Assembly: GCF_900119495.1 (NCBI RefSeq) | Contig: NZ_LT632435.1 | Span: 884,736-948,735 of the forward strand | DNA length: 64,000 nucleotides | Direction: 5' to 3' | From: Arcanobacterium urinimassiliense | GTDB taxonomy: Bacteria; Actinomycetota; Actinomycetes; Actinomycetales; Actinomycetaceae | Shown here: positions 1 to 8,641 of the stretch, piece after piece | Position numbering within the stretch: position 1 is the stretch's first letter | Layout of the letters: every line of letters starts with the position of its first letter | Notes under the pieces: model-generated | What the model was told of the DNA's origin: nothing | What the model saw: the letters and a program-made list of their open reading frames with translations, nothing else | The model's database searches: none | Made by a program: the position numbers and the translations under genes

Positions 1-455
<455 letters not shown>

Positions 456-563
456 ACCAACAAATCTATAAAAGTTTTATTTAATGTTTCGCATCCACTA
501 TACAATTCCCGGCCACCAACCAAAAAAAGAGGATTCTTTTCAGAAAGAGTGGCTATCCAACCG

Positions 564-686
564 TTTTGGCGGTGGCAATAGTGCCAGGGAAACGCCCGGT
601 CCCATTCCGAACCCGGAAGCTAAGCCTGGTAACGCTGATGGTACTGCACTCGAGAGAGCGTGGGAGAGTAAGAAACCGCCGCCATT
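564..686 (+). rRNA. rrf: 5S ribosomal RNA
   Basis: The sequence matches actinobacterial 5S rRNA: a TTTGGCGGTGGC start, the CCCGGTCCCATTCCGAACCC loop B/C segment at 596-615 and GATGGTACTGCACTCGAGAG at 637-656. The ends are set by helix I, in which TGGCGGTGG (567-575) pairs with the CCGCCGCCA end (676-684), and are accurate to about two bases. It follows 23S by about 110 bases, as in a normal 16S-23S-5S operon. Confidence 0.96.
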
Positions 687-701
687 CAAACCAATAAACA
701 G

Positions 702-731
702 AACGGGGCTCCAAACAAATGGAGCCCCGTT
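702..731 (+). terminator. rRNA operon terminator hairpin
   Basis: A perfect 11-bp inverted repeat, AACGGGGCTCC (702-712) and GGAGCCCCGTT (721-731), with an 8-base loop, sits 16 bases after 5S rRNA. The T-tract directly after it is poor, but the hairpin is strong and a second terminator follows at 776. Confidence 0.85.
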
Positions 732-775
732 CCCACACCCCAAAAAGAAATTTTACGGATTATGATTTCTAGATA

Positions 776-803
776 GCACCCGGTTAGGGTGCTTATTTTT
801 ATT
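776..803 (+). terminator. second intrinsic terminator of the rRNA operon
   Basis: GCACCC (776-781) pairs with GGGTGC (787-792) across a 5-base loop and is followed at once by TTATTTTTATT, a classical intrinsic terminator. It acts in tandem with the hairpin at 702-731. The 183 bases from here to the next gene are A/T-rich. They contain a weak TACCTA/TAGGTA hairpin (828-844) and no promoter that I can call with confidence. Confidence 0.85.
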
Positions 804-986
804 AGTTGAATTTGGGCCTTAGTATATTACCTATTTACTAGGTATTTTGTGTTTATAGAGTAAGTTTATTTCGCCAGTAAAGTTGGGCAGTGTTAAAAAG
901 TATTTAATTTTTAGTTTTTATTTTACAGCTTTCGCAAAGTTCTATTTTTTGTTAATTCTTTTTGTTAGGCTGGAGCCGATAATGAT

Positions 987-3050
987 ATGACAAGAGAAAG
1001 ATTCTACAAAGCTATGCAGAAATCACGTATCTTCGCTACCCGAGTAGGAGCATTTTTCCTTTTCCTTGCTCTGGTATTTTCTGTTTCAATTTTTGGTATC
1101 GCTACGAAAGCCAGCGGAGAAGACAACTCCACAAAAAACCTTTCCGCTATCGTAGATAAAGATAAAACTTATGTTGATAAGCGTAGCTCCATAGCGAGCA
1201 ATGGATATGCGGGAACTATGTATTTTGCTTTGTTGCATGATCCAGAAAAAAACGGCCTGAGCATTAAAGATGGCGATAGCGTAAATATCGGTTTAATTGC
1301 AAAAGATCCGAATTTAAATTTTTTGCGTTTCAGTAATAAATTTGATGATATAAAAACGATTAAAGACAGTGCCAGCGGGCAGCTGCTTGCCGATGTACGT
1401 AATTCGAACAACATCATCTACTTTACTTTTAAAGATATAGATTTACCTTTTAAAGCGAAAGGCGAGGTAAGTCTTTACGTTTCTAGTTATAACGCGAAAA
1501 AATATTTTGAAGAGCATCCCGAAAAAGAGCAAGTGGAATTCAGCTATGAAATACAGATAAATGGGGTGCCAACTGGAAAAATTTATAATTTCGTCCTAAA
1601 GAAAGAAAAGCCTACTTTACCTAGTAGTTTTGATCCAGAAAAATCAGCTGGAGGTTATTCGGAGGATAAAGATAAGGATGCGCCAGGGCGTGGAACTATT
1701 TACTACGAAATTCACGCCTCTAGTAAATTGCGGCAAAATAACGAAATAGTTATTTATGATATGCCGGATGTAAATTTAGCCCTTGACTGGAATAAGGGCG
1801 TAACAGTGTATTTTGCTGCGCAGCCTGGAAGTAAAGCTGGTAACTCAGTGTATATCTTTAATCAAGGGAAAGCTAAGGAAAAATGCCGTTCCTATGCGGG
1901 AGATGCAGATTGCGCCCTCTATAATTTTAAAGAGGAAAACACTGATCCTGATAAAACGACCGAGATGTTTTTCTATGATGTGTACTACGTGACGGAAAAG
2001 CCAGTTTCGAAAGTGGCCTCTCGTTTACCTGGTTTTGAAGAAAAAAGTCTTATTTTCCCGCGGAAAAATGTGGTTGATAATTCTCAAGAAGTTAAAAGCC
2101 AGGGCATGGTAGTAGCTCCGAAGGATATCTTATTGGAAAAGCCTGCGGGCAGTGAACTAACCGAGGTAGAAAAGCAAAAAATTGCTGCAGCAGGAGGCTT
2201 ACATAAGACGGTAGGGAAAGGCTTTAAACTGCGGATTAAGAATCACCGCAATGCAGCTTTCCCCGCTGGCGGCGGCAATATTGTATTAGCTTTCAATATG
2301 CGTGTGATGAATGATTCCTTAGAACTTTCTGATAAAGGGAATCCGCTCTACCACAATACTTTTTCGTATTACGGGCAAGAAATTCCCAACTGTTTACCAA
2401 CTGATGAAAACTGCACTCCTATAAAGGTAGAGCGTACAGATCCGAAGATGGTAAAAGGGAAAACTGTGAAAGCAGAACTTTCTGTGCCACAAATTACGGC
2501 GGAAACTGATAAGTATCAGTCGTTGAATTTTACAAAGAAAAATGCACAAGGTGAACCTTTAGCAGGAGCAAAATTTAGTATTTATAAAGCTACTAAAGAA
2601 GGGGAGCGAGGAGAACTAGCTGAAACGAAAGATGGAGTGAAGCTGGAAAATCTGGTGACAAACGCAGATGGAAAGCTCTGTTTAGCAGGTAAAAGCACTC
2701 CATTAGATATAAAGATTCTACGTGGGAATTATGTGCTAGTTGAAATAGAGGCTCCGAAGGGATATCAACTTCCGAAAGAGAGCGATACTTTAATTTCAGT
2801 GCAAGTGGCGAAGAAAGAATTCTCCATAACAAACGAAATTGAGCCTGCTCCTACGCCGCAACCTGATCCGGAACCGGCACCGCAGCCTGAGCCTGCTCCT
2901 ACACCGCAGCCTGCTCCGAAACCAGTACCGGAAGTGAAAGAGATGCCGCAGACCGGTAGTAAAGTACTTTTGGTGGGTGGAATTGCTGGGTTGTGCCTCC
3001 TGCTAGGAGTGGTGGCAGCGCAGAAAACGAAAGGAAATCGCCGTAAATAG
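987..3050 (+). CDS. SpaA-type LPXTG surface protein (pilin-like)
   Basis: Predicted 687-residue cell-wall-anchored surface protein. It has an N-terminal signal peptide with a hydrophobic core at about residues 19-40. A long region without recognised repeats is followed by a Cna-B/SpaA-type domain (about 511-610, with LAGAKFSIYK and the ending GNYVLVEIEAPKGYQ). Then come a Pro/Glu/Gln spacer (about 616-650), the sorting signal MPQTG (653-657), a membrane segment and a basic tail. Met replaces Leu in the sortase motif. The ATG at 987 follows GGAG with a spacing of about 11. The layout resembles a pilus shaft or tip protein, but no sortase or second pilin is adjacent, so adhesin is equally possible. 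Codon use is more A-rich than in the neighbours. Anchoring is well supported; the ligand is unknown. Confidence 0.9.
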   Translation: MTRERFYKAMQKSRIFATRVGAFFLFLALVFSVSIFGIATKASGEDNSTKNLSAIVDKDKTYVDKRSSIASNGYAGTMYFALLHDPEKNGLSIKDGDSVNIGLIAKDPNLNFLRFSNKFDDIKTIKDSASGQLLADVRNSNNIIYFTFKDIDLPFKAKGEVSLYVSSYNAKKYFEEHPEKEQVEFSYEIQINGVPTGKIYNFVLKKEKPTLPSSFDPEKSAGGYSEDKDKDAPGRGTIYYEIHASSKLRQNNEIVIYDMPDVNLALDWNKGVTVYFAAQPGSKAGNSVYIFNQGKAKEKCRSYAGDADCALYNFKEENTDPDKTTEMFFYDVYYVTEKPVSKVASRLPGFEEKSLIFPRKNVVDNSQEVKSQGMVVAPKDILLEKPAGSELTEVEKQKIAAAGGLHKTVGKGFKLRIKNHRNAAFPAGGGNIVLAFNMRVMNDSLELSDKGNPLYHNTFSYYGQEIPNCLPTDENCTPIKVERTDPKMVKGKTVKAELSVPQITAETDKYQSLNFTKKNAQGEPLAGAKFSIYKATKEGERGELAETKDGVKLENLVTNADGKLCLAGKSTPLDIKILRGNYVLVEIEAPKGYQLPKESDTLISVQVAKKEFSITNEIEPAPTPQPDPEPAPQPEPAPTPQPAPKPVPEVKEMPQTGSKVLLVGGIAGLCLLLGVVAAQKTKGNRRK

Positions 3051-3073
3051 CGAGCCTTTGTAAATAAAATCGA

Positions 3074-3117
3074 TAATCCCCAGGCATTTTCTTTGATGCC
3101 TGGGGGTTATTTTTATA
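3074..3117 (+). terminator. intrinsic terminator after the LPXTG gene
   Basis: CCCCAGGCA (3078-3086) and TGCCTGGGG (3097-3105) form a 9-bp stem with a 10-base loop, followed by GTTATTTTTAT. It lies 24 bases after the stop codon of the surface protein. Confidence 0.9.
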
Positions 3118-3269
3118 TGGTCGGTAACCTACACAAATAGGTGAAATATATAAACTTTACTTATATCACATTCTGTAGGAAATTTGCTAGGAAAGTATTT
3201 CAGCAAGTAGACTAAAGACTTCTTTATAAAATTTTCCGTATCTAGGTAAAGTTGCACTTACAGCGGCTA

Positions 3270-3297
3270 TTTACAAAGGGTGCGGAGTATTTATAAA
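3270..3297 (+). promoter_or_regulatory. possible promoter of brnQ
   Basis: TTTACA (3270-3275) and TATAAA (3292-3297) are separated by 16 bases and resemble -35 and -10 hexamers. They lie about 70 bases before the brnQ start. This is a sequence match only. The rest of the 250-base intergenic stretch shows no riboswitch that I recognise. Confidence 0.4.
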
Positions 3298-3367
3298 GAA
3301 TAATGTAAATGATACCGTCGCGAAGCGTAAAAGGCGTTTTCTAGATTGTATTGCAAAGGAGGGTTAC

Positions 3368-4717
3368 ATGCGTATGCCAAAAACCGTTGTGGTTGGTTTT
3401 GCTTTATTTGCTATGTTTTTTGGAGCGGGAAATCTAATTTTCCCCGTAATGATTGGAGCCGATGCGGGACTAAATGTTCTGCCTACTACTATTGGTTTCC
3501 TAATTACCGGCGTAGCCCTTCCCGTGCTAGGCATGCTGGTGGTGTCTACTGCTTCTGATAAAGAATTAGAAGGAGGCGGGATACCTTCCCGAATCGGAAA
3601 AACGCCTGGTCTTATATTTACTTTAGCTATTTTTCTCTCTACCGGTATGCTTTATGCTGTGCCGCGTGTGGCTACTGTGACGCACGAAATGGCAGTAATG
3701 CCTTTCATAAAAGATGCTCCAGGTAGCGATTCTTTGAAGCTTTTCCTTTTCACAGCAGTATTTTTTGCAATCGTTACTTACTTTATTTTCACTCCGTCTC
3801 GCGTAGTAGAAAGAGTGGGTGGCTATCTTACTCCAGCTCTGTTGATATTCTTAGCGCTGCTGATAATCGTCACCTTATTTAGTTCTTCTGCTTCATTGCC
3901 GAATCCATCCGAAAAGTATGCTAGTGCTCCAGTAGTCACCGGTATAATCGATGGTTACTTTACAATGGACGCTCTTGCCTCTTTCGTATTCGGCTTCATA
4001 ATAATTTCCGAACTCAAAGAGCGTGGCTATATAGCACGCAAAGATCGAGTACGCGGAATGCTGCAAGCTGGTCTGATTGCCGGTGGCTGTTTAGCTTTGG
4101 TATACGTAGGGCTTTCTGCGGTAGGTACGCGAAAGGCGGGTGCCGGATTTGAAAATGGTGCAGAGCTATTGGCTGCAGTAGCTGGAGAGCGCTTCGGAGC
4201 TGCTGGGCAACTCATCTTCTCGCTGATTGTATTCTTAGCTTGTTTGACTACCGCCATTGGTCTGCTTAGCTCTTCGACTGAGTACTTCTCGAAGTTACTG
4301 CCAAAAGTAAATAAGAATGTGCTAATCGTAGTGCAAATATTGGTGTCTATGGCCTTGGCGAATTTGGGATTGAATATGATTCTGAAGGTAGTAGCTCCGC
4401 TCAATCAGCTCATCTATCCGATAGCAATAGTGATAATAGTGCTTTCGCTGCTCGGGCTGGCCTTGCCTTTCCGCTTGAATGTAGCTTATAAAGCAGGAGC
4501 AGCGGTAGCGGCAGTATTTGCTCTTCTGGAGGCGCTCTACTTGGCTTGGCCAGATGCATTTACATCACTGCGCATTTTCTTGGATCATTTCCCAGCTGGG
4601 CAGATTCAGATGGGCTGGTTAGTGCCAAGCGTAGTAGCTTTGCTAATCGGCATTGCAGTTGATTATGTACGGCGCTCTGCGGAAGCTCCGCAGGCAAAAG
4701 CGGAAGTGACTGCATAA
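3368..4717 (+). CDS. brnQ: branched-chain amino acid carrier, BrnQ/LIVCS family
   Basis: Predicted 449-residue inner-membrane carrier that takes up Leu, Ile or Val with a sodium ion. The N-terminus, with FFGAGNLIFPVMIG at about residues 17-30, is typical of the LIVCS family. About twelve hydrophobic segments follow, and the length is normal for the family. The ATG at 3368 has a near-perfect Shine-Dalgarno site, AAGGAGG (3356-3362). The gene stands alone, with its own terminator at 4753. Substrate choice within the branched-chain group cannot be read from sequence. Confidence 0.93.
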   Translation: MRMPKTVVVGFALFAMFFGAGNLIFPVMIGADAGLNVLPTTIGFLITGVALPVLGMLVVSTASDKELEGGGIPSRIGKTPGLIFTLAIFLSTGMLYAVPRVATVTHEMAVMPFIKDAPGSDSLKLFLFTAVFFAIVTYFIFTPSRVVERVGGYLTPALLIFLALLIIVTLFSSSASLPNPSEKYASAPVVTGIIDGYFTMDALASFVFGFIIISELKERGYIARKDRVRGMLQAGLIAGGCLALVYVGLSAVGTRKAGAGFENGAELLAAVAGERFGAAGQLIFSLIVFLACLTTAIGLLSSSTEYFSKLLPKVNKNVLIVVQILVSMALANLGLNMILKVVAPLNQLIYPIAIVIIVLSLLGLALPFRLNVAYKAGAAVAAVFALLEALYLAWPDAFTSLRIFLDHFPAGQIQMGWLVPSVVALLIGIAVDYVRRSAEAPQAKAEVTA

Positions 4718-4752
4718 TTTACATAACTTAATTACTGCATAGCTTAGATGAG

Positions 4753-4792
4753 CGGGGGCAGCTTTCTGAAGAAAGCTGCCCCCGTTTGATTT
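4753..4792 (+). terminator. intrinsic terminator of brnQ
   Basis: A perfect 14-bp stem, CGGGGGCAGCTTTC (4753-4766) with GAAAGCTGCCCCCG (4771-4784), a TGAA tetraloop and a following TTTGATTT run. Confidence 0.92.
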
Positions 4793-4893
4793 CACAATGC
4801 ATTATGTGGAGATATGAGTAGCATTGCGGGTAGGCTGAGCAGAGTAGAGAGGCGGTAATGCCTCAGTTTTTGAAAATTTAATCGCGAGGAATA

Positions 4894-6447
4894 ATGTCTG
4901 ATAATCATCGTCATTCTGATCATGCTGAAAAGAAGTCAGCTGGCCAATATAACAAGAAATCAGCTTGGCGCTCTGCAGCCGGCAATTCTCGAAAAGGTGG
5001 CCCGCAGCGGTCCGCCCCAAATGGCCGTGGACATTTTTGGAGTAGCGACGAAGACGGGCGCAGCGAGCAAAAACGCGGTAACCGGTACGGAAATAAAGAT
5101 AATCGGCGTTTTGAGCGAGATTCGCGAGATAGTAATCGAGATAGTAGCGGCGCCGGCAGATTTGCAAATAAACGCCGGGGAAACTGGCGGGATAATGATA
5201 GCTCGCGCGGGAGTTGGGGCGATAGTAAAGAGTCCCGAGGGAGCTGGCAGCGCAATAGAGGCAGAAATGGCGATAATTTCTCCGAGCGTTCTGAATATAA
5301 TAAAAATTCCCGGGGGAACTGGCGGGATAATGATAACTCGCGTAGGAATTGGCGCGATAGCAAAGACTCGCGCGGCTATCAAAATAAATACCAAAAAGAG
5401 GGAAGTTTTTCGCGGCGCGATGGCAGCTATCAGAATAGTCGTTTCGCGAATACGGAGGATAATTATCGGGCAGAGCGGCGTAATGAAAGAGATAATCCGC
5501 GTCGGCGTCTTTTAGCTGAAATCCCTGAATCTATTACTCCGGAGACTCTCGATAAAAGAACGCGCAAACATTTGCGCAGCCTTACACCCGATAACGCCGA
5601 CATAGTTGCTCGGCACTTGGCATATGCAGGAGAGATGCTAGATTTAGATCCAGAAGTGGCCTATCAGCACACCAAAATAGCTTTTCAGCGGGCAGCCCGC
5701 ATTGATGTAGTACGAGAAGCCTTGGGGTTGGCGGCCTATGCTACTGGGCGTTATGGAGAAGCATTAAAAGAGTTGCGTACTTATCGTAGAATGAGTGACG
5801 ACTATGAACACGTGGCGATGGAAGCAGATGCGGAGCGCGGTTTAGGAAGAGCCGAAAAAGCCTTGCGTTTTATTAGTAATATTCCTTTGCAAAAACTCGA
5901 TATGGTAGCAAAAATTGAGCTGGCCATTGTAACCTCCGGAGCTCGCGGTGATTTGGGTGATGCTGCGGGTGGTTTATCCGTATTGGAAAAAATTATTGTA
6001 GAGAATTTGCCTGCTGAGTTAGCTGCTCGGGTGCAGAGTGTAAAAGCGGATCGTTTAGAAGAGTTGGGTCGCTTAGAAGAAGCGCAAGAGCTGCGTAAGG
6101 AGTATTTGCCGATACTGCAGGGGGAAAATGCTGATACCGACTATTTATTTGATTTAGATGAAATTTTGGATGACGAAGCATTTGTAGATGCAGAGTTAGC
6201 AGATGAAGAATTAGTGCCCCCGGAGTTGCAGGCGGATTTGGCTGCGGAAGCGGAAATAGATACTGAAGTTGAAGCGGAGGCGGAAGCTGAAACAGATACG
6301 AATGTAGAAGCTGAAGTTGATACCGAACCCGAAGTAGTTGTGGAAACAGATACTGAAGTGACTATCGAAGTTGCAGATTCTGTAGATTCTGTAGATTCTG
6401 CCGACGCTGCAGATTCTGCTGATACAGATAAGGAGTTAGAGGAGTAG
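4894..6447 (+). CDS. TPR-like protein with basic R/N/S/G-rich head and acidic tail
   Basis: A 517-residue protein in three parts. Residues 1 to about 205 are low-complexity and rich in Arg, Asn, Ser, Gly and Asp, with an imperfect repeat (GNWRDND...SR near residues 95 and 138). Residues about 210-410 are helical and look like tetratricopeptide repeats (AYATGRYGEALKELRTYRRM is TPR-like). The last 100 residues are almost all Glu, Asp, Ala, Val and Thr. The ATG at 4894 is preceded by GCGAGGA. It is the first gene of the conserved cluster and matches the position of Rv1691, a TPR protein. The function is unknown. The charged tails suggest an RNA-binding or condensate-forming scaffold, which is an inference only. 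Its stop codon overlaps the next start (TAGTG). Confidence 0.85.
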   Translation: MSDNHRHSDHAEKKSAGQYNKKSAWRSAAGNSRKGGPQRSAPNGRGHFWSSDEDGRSEQKRGNRYGNKDNRRFERDSRDSNRDSSGAGRFANKRRGNWRDNDSSRGSWGDSKESRGSWQRNRGRNGDNFSERSEYNKNSRGNWRDNDNSRRNWRDSKDSRGYQNKYQKEGSFSRRDGSYQNSRFANTEDNYRAERRNERDNPRRRLLAEIPESITPETLDKRTRKHLRSLTPDNADIVARHLAYAGEMLDLDPEVAYQHTKIAFQRAARIDVVREALGLAAYATGRYGEALKELRTYRRMSDDYEHVAMEADAERGLGRAEKALRFISNIPLQKLDMVAKIELAIVTSGARGDLGDAAGGLSVLEKIIVENLPAELAARVQSVKADRLEELGRLEEAQELRKEYLPILQGENADTDYLFDLDEILDDEAFVDAELADEELVPPELQADLAAEAEIDTEVEAEAEAETDTNVEAEVDTEPEVVVETDTEVTIEVADSVDSVDSADAADSADTDKELEE

Positions 6448-7487
6448 TGGCCTATTTACTCGATTGCCCGCAGCCATTAGCGGTTTATTATGATGCCTTA
6501 CTCCTGGATTTAGATGGGGTCTGCTATAGAGGAAAATCAGCTATTGACCATGCGCCGGCGTCTTTGGAAAAAGCGGTAGCAGGTGGCACAGAACTTAGAT
6601 TTATTACTAATAACTCGGCCCGCCCGCCTGCAGTAGTAGCCGCACATTTGAATGAAATAGGTATCGCTGCTAAAGAAGAGCAAGTAATAAATTCTGCTCT
6701 TACCACCGCGGAGCAGATACGTGCCCACTATGCACCGGGTAGCAAATTATATGTAATCGGTGGGCTGGGCGTTCGGGAAGCTTTGCAAGATGCCGGATAT
6801 GAACTAGTGGATTCGGCTGCCGATGATCCGGTAGCGGTAGTGCAAGGTCTGAGTGAAACTGCTTCCTGGGTAGAGCTGTCGGAGGCCGTATTAGCTATTA
6901 AAGCTGGTGCGAAGCATTTTGCTACTAATTTAGATGCTACTTTACCGCGTGAACGGGGAGAGATGATTGGTAATGGATCCCTCGTAGCGGCAGTTACCAA
7001 TGCTACTGGTAGTGAGCCGATAGTCTCTGGAAAACCGAATTCTTTTATGTATGAGTATGCAGTTAGGAAAATATCTGCGCGGCGCCCGCTTGCTGTGGGA
7101 GATAGATTAGATACCGATATTATTGGCGCGAATAGAGCAGGCTATGCTTCTTTACATGTATTGACGGGAGTATCTAGCGTCCGAGATATTATGCAGGCCA
7201 CTCCGCTGGAACGCCCTAGTTTCCTCGGTATTGATCTACAAGATTTACATATGCCGATGCCAAAGGTAGAGAAGAAAGCGACAACCTGGGAGTGTGCTGG
7301 CCACAGTGCAGAAGTAAAAGCGGGGAATTTAGAAATAGATGGAGTAATTTACCACGCTGAAAATTCGCCAGTAATAAATTTGGAGCAGTATCGTGCCGCT
7401 ACCTGCGCAGTTTGGGATTATATAGATAACATAAGCGCAGATAAGCAAATTGCTTTGCCAGATTTCCACGTACAACGTTCGGCATAA
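6447..7487 (+). CDS. HAD-superfamily IIA phosphatase (NagD/Rv1692-like)
   Basis: A 346-residue member of the HAD-IIA group. Motif I is LLLDLDGVCYRG (about residues 18-29), motif II is FITNNSARPP, and motif IV includes AVGDRLDTDIIGANRAG. The cap domain between them is the NagD type. About 75 C-terminal residues extend beyond the catalytic core. The M. tuberculosis gene in this position, Rv1692, has been described as a glycerol-3-phosphate phosphatase; that substrate is plausible here but not shown. The GTG start at 6447 overlaps the previous stop (TAGTG) after a GGAG-rich stretch, which suggests translational coupling. Confidence 0.9.
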   Translation: MAYLLDCPQPLAVYYDALLLDLDGVCYRGKSAIDHAPASLEKAVAGGTELRFITNNSARPPAVVAAHLNEIGIAAKEEQVINSALTTAEQIRAHYAPGSKLYVIGGLGVREALQDAGYELVDSAADDPVAVVQGLSETASWVELSEAVLAIKAGAKHFATNLDATLPRERGEMIGNGSLVAAVTNATGSEPIVSGKPNSFMYEYAVRKISARRPLAVGDRLDTDIIGANRAGYASLHVLTGVSSVRDIMQATPLERPSFLGIDLQDLHMPMPKVEKKATTWECAGHSAEVKAGNLEIDGVIYHAENSPVINLEQYRAATCAVWDYIDNISADKQIALPDFHVQRSA

Positions 7488-7629
7488 GTAGATACATAAT
7501 CGCTATAAAAGACGGGAAGGAAAATTCGGCTACACCTAAAATCTATGTGTAATAGAAACTAAAGTATCTATATAGAGAAAATATGTATAGATAAAAGATG
7601 GAGTAGGGAAGTAAAGGTAGGAAAAGAAA

Positions 7630-7785
7630 TTGATACCGGAAAAAGAGGCAGCTAAGCCTGCTCCACCTCTGGATGCTGCAGAGGCTTTAGAAAAAATTTC
7701 TGAGTTAAGTGCCGATGAACAGGTAGAGATGTTGGAAGCGGTGCATCTGGAACTTACAAAACGCTTGAATCGGGCGCGTATCTAG
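7630..7785 (+). CDS. small conserved protein, Rv1693-like (51 aa)
   Basis: A 51-codon open frame with a TTG start. It reads IPEKEAAKPAPPL, then an amphipathic helical segment (about residues 16-50) that ends LTKRLNRARI, with its stop 1 base before the tlyA start codon. Size, position between the HAD phosphatase and tlyA, and the short helical C-terminus match Rv1693 in the mycobacterial cluster. The start is uncertain: AGG-rich sequence lies 9-14 bases upstream of the TTG, and no ATG or GTG is available in frame nearby. The function is unknown. The 140 bases before it separate it from the HAD gene and may hold an internal promoter. Confidence 0.7.
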   Translation: MIPEKEAAKPAPPLDAAEALEKISELSADEQVEMLEAVHLELTKRLNRARI

Positions 7786-7786
7786 T

Positions 7787-8641
7787 ATGGGGCGGTTGAT
7801 ACGAGTTGATGCAGAATTAGTACGCCGCGGTTTAGCTCGCTCGCGCGCTGCTGCTGCCGAACTCATTCAAGAGCAAAAAGTGTTTTTAGCGGGACTCCCC
7901 GTCACTAAACCTTCTCGGCAAATGGATCCTGCACAACCCTTAGTCGTAAAAAATGCGGATGCTACCCCTTATGCTTCCCGCGGCGCCTATAAGCTTATTG
8001 GTGCTTTAGATGCCTTAGGGGTAGCAGGTCCGCAGATTTCCGGAATTCGTGCTTTAGATGCTGGCGCTTCTACCGGTGGTTTTACTGATGTGCTTTTACG
8101 CCGGGGCGCTGCTTCAGTAGTAGCCGTAGATGTAGGTTATGGGCAGATAGCTTGGCGTTTACGGGAAGATACCCGGGTAGAAGTGATTGAACGTATGAAT
8201 ATACGCAATCTCGATCCGCAGCTCGTAGCTCCAGCTCCTCAGCTAGTAGTAGGAGATTTATCTTTTATTTCTCTCACCTTAGTGATTCCCCCTTTAATAG
8301 CTGCTGCGAGTGAGACTGCCGATTTTTTACTTATGGTCAAACCACAGTTTGAAGTAGGGAGAGAAAATATCGGCGCCGGTGGCGTGGTTCGAGATACTAA
8401 ATTACATTACCAAGCTGTGGAAAAAGTAGCAGAACATGCCACTGCTCAGGGTTTAGAAGTGCTGGCAGCAGTGCCTTCCCCGCTTCCGGGCCCCAAAGGT
8501 AATGTGGAGTACTTCCTGCATATGAAAAAAACTGGAAAAACTGCGAGTAAGCAAGCAATTCATGGCATGATTGAAGGAGCAATTCTGGCTGGCCCGGCTA
8601 ACTCAGCTGGGATAAAAGCGGGGGAAGGAGAATCGAAGTGA
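7787..8641 (+). CDS. tlyA: TlyA rRNA 2'-O-methyltransferase (16S C1409 / 23S C1920)
   Basis: A 284-residue TlyA-family protein. An S4 RNA-binding domain occupies residues 1-60 and is followed by an FtsJ/RrmJ-type methyltransferase fold. The SAM-binding motif is DAGASTGG (91-98). Lys69, the Asp of VVGDLSF, the Lys of MVKPQFE and the Glu of NVEYFL make up the expected K-D-K-E set. In mycobacteria this enzyme methylates both ribosomal subunits, and its loss gives capreomycin resistance. The ATG follows the upstream stop by one base, and the gene's own stop overlaps nadK (GTGA), so the genes are probably translationally coupled. Confidence 0.95.
   Translation: MGRLIRVDAELVRRGLARSRAAAAELIQEQKVFLAGLPVTKPSRQMDPAQPLVVKNADATPYASRGAYKLIGALDALGVAGPQISGIRALDAGASTGGFTDVLLRRGAASVVAVDVGYGQIAWRLREDTRVEVIERMNIRNLDPQLVAPAPQLVVGDLSFISLTLVIPPLIAAASETADFLLMVKPQFEVGRENIGAGGVVRDTKLHYQAVEKVAEHATAQGLEVLAAVPSPLPGPKGNVEYFLHMKKTGKTASKQAIHGMIEGAILAGPANSAGIKAGEGESK

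Noticed and set aside
4922-5515. Long alternative reading frames on both strands within the head of the TPR protein
   Set aside because: They arise from the repetitive, biased codons of the R/N/S/G-rich region. None has a ribosome site or recognisable domain, and the main frame continues into a conserved TPR part.
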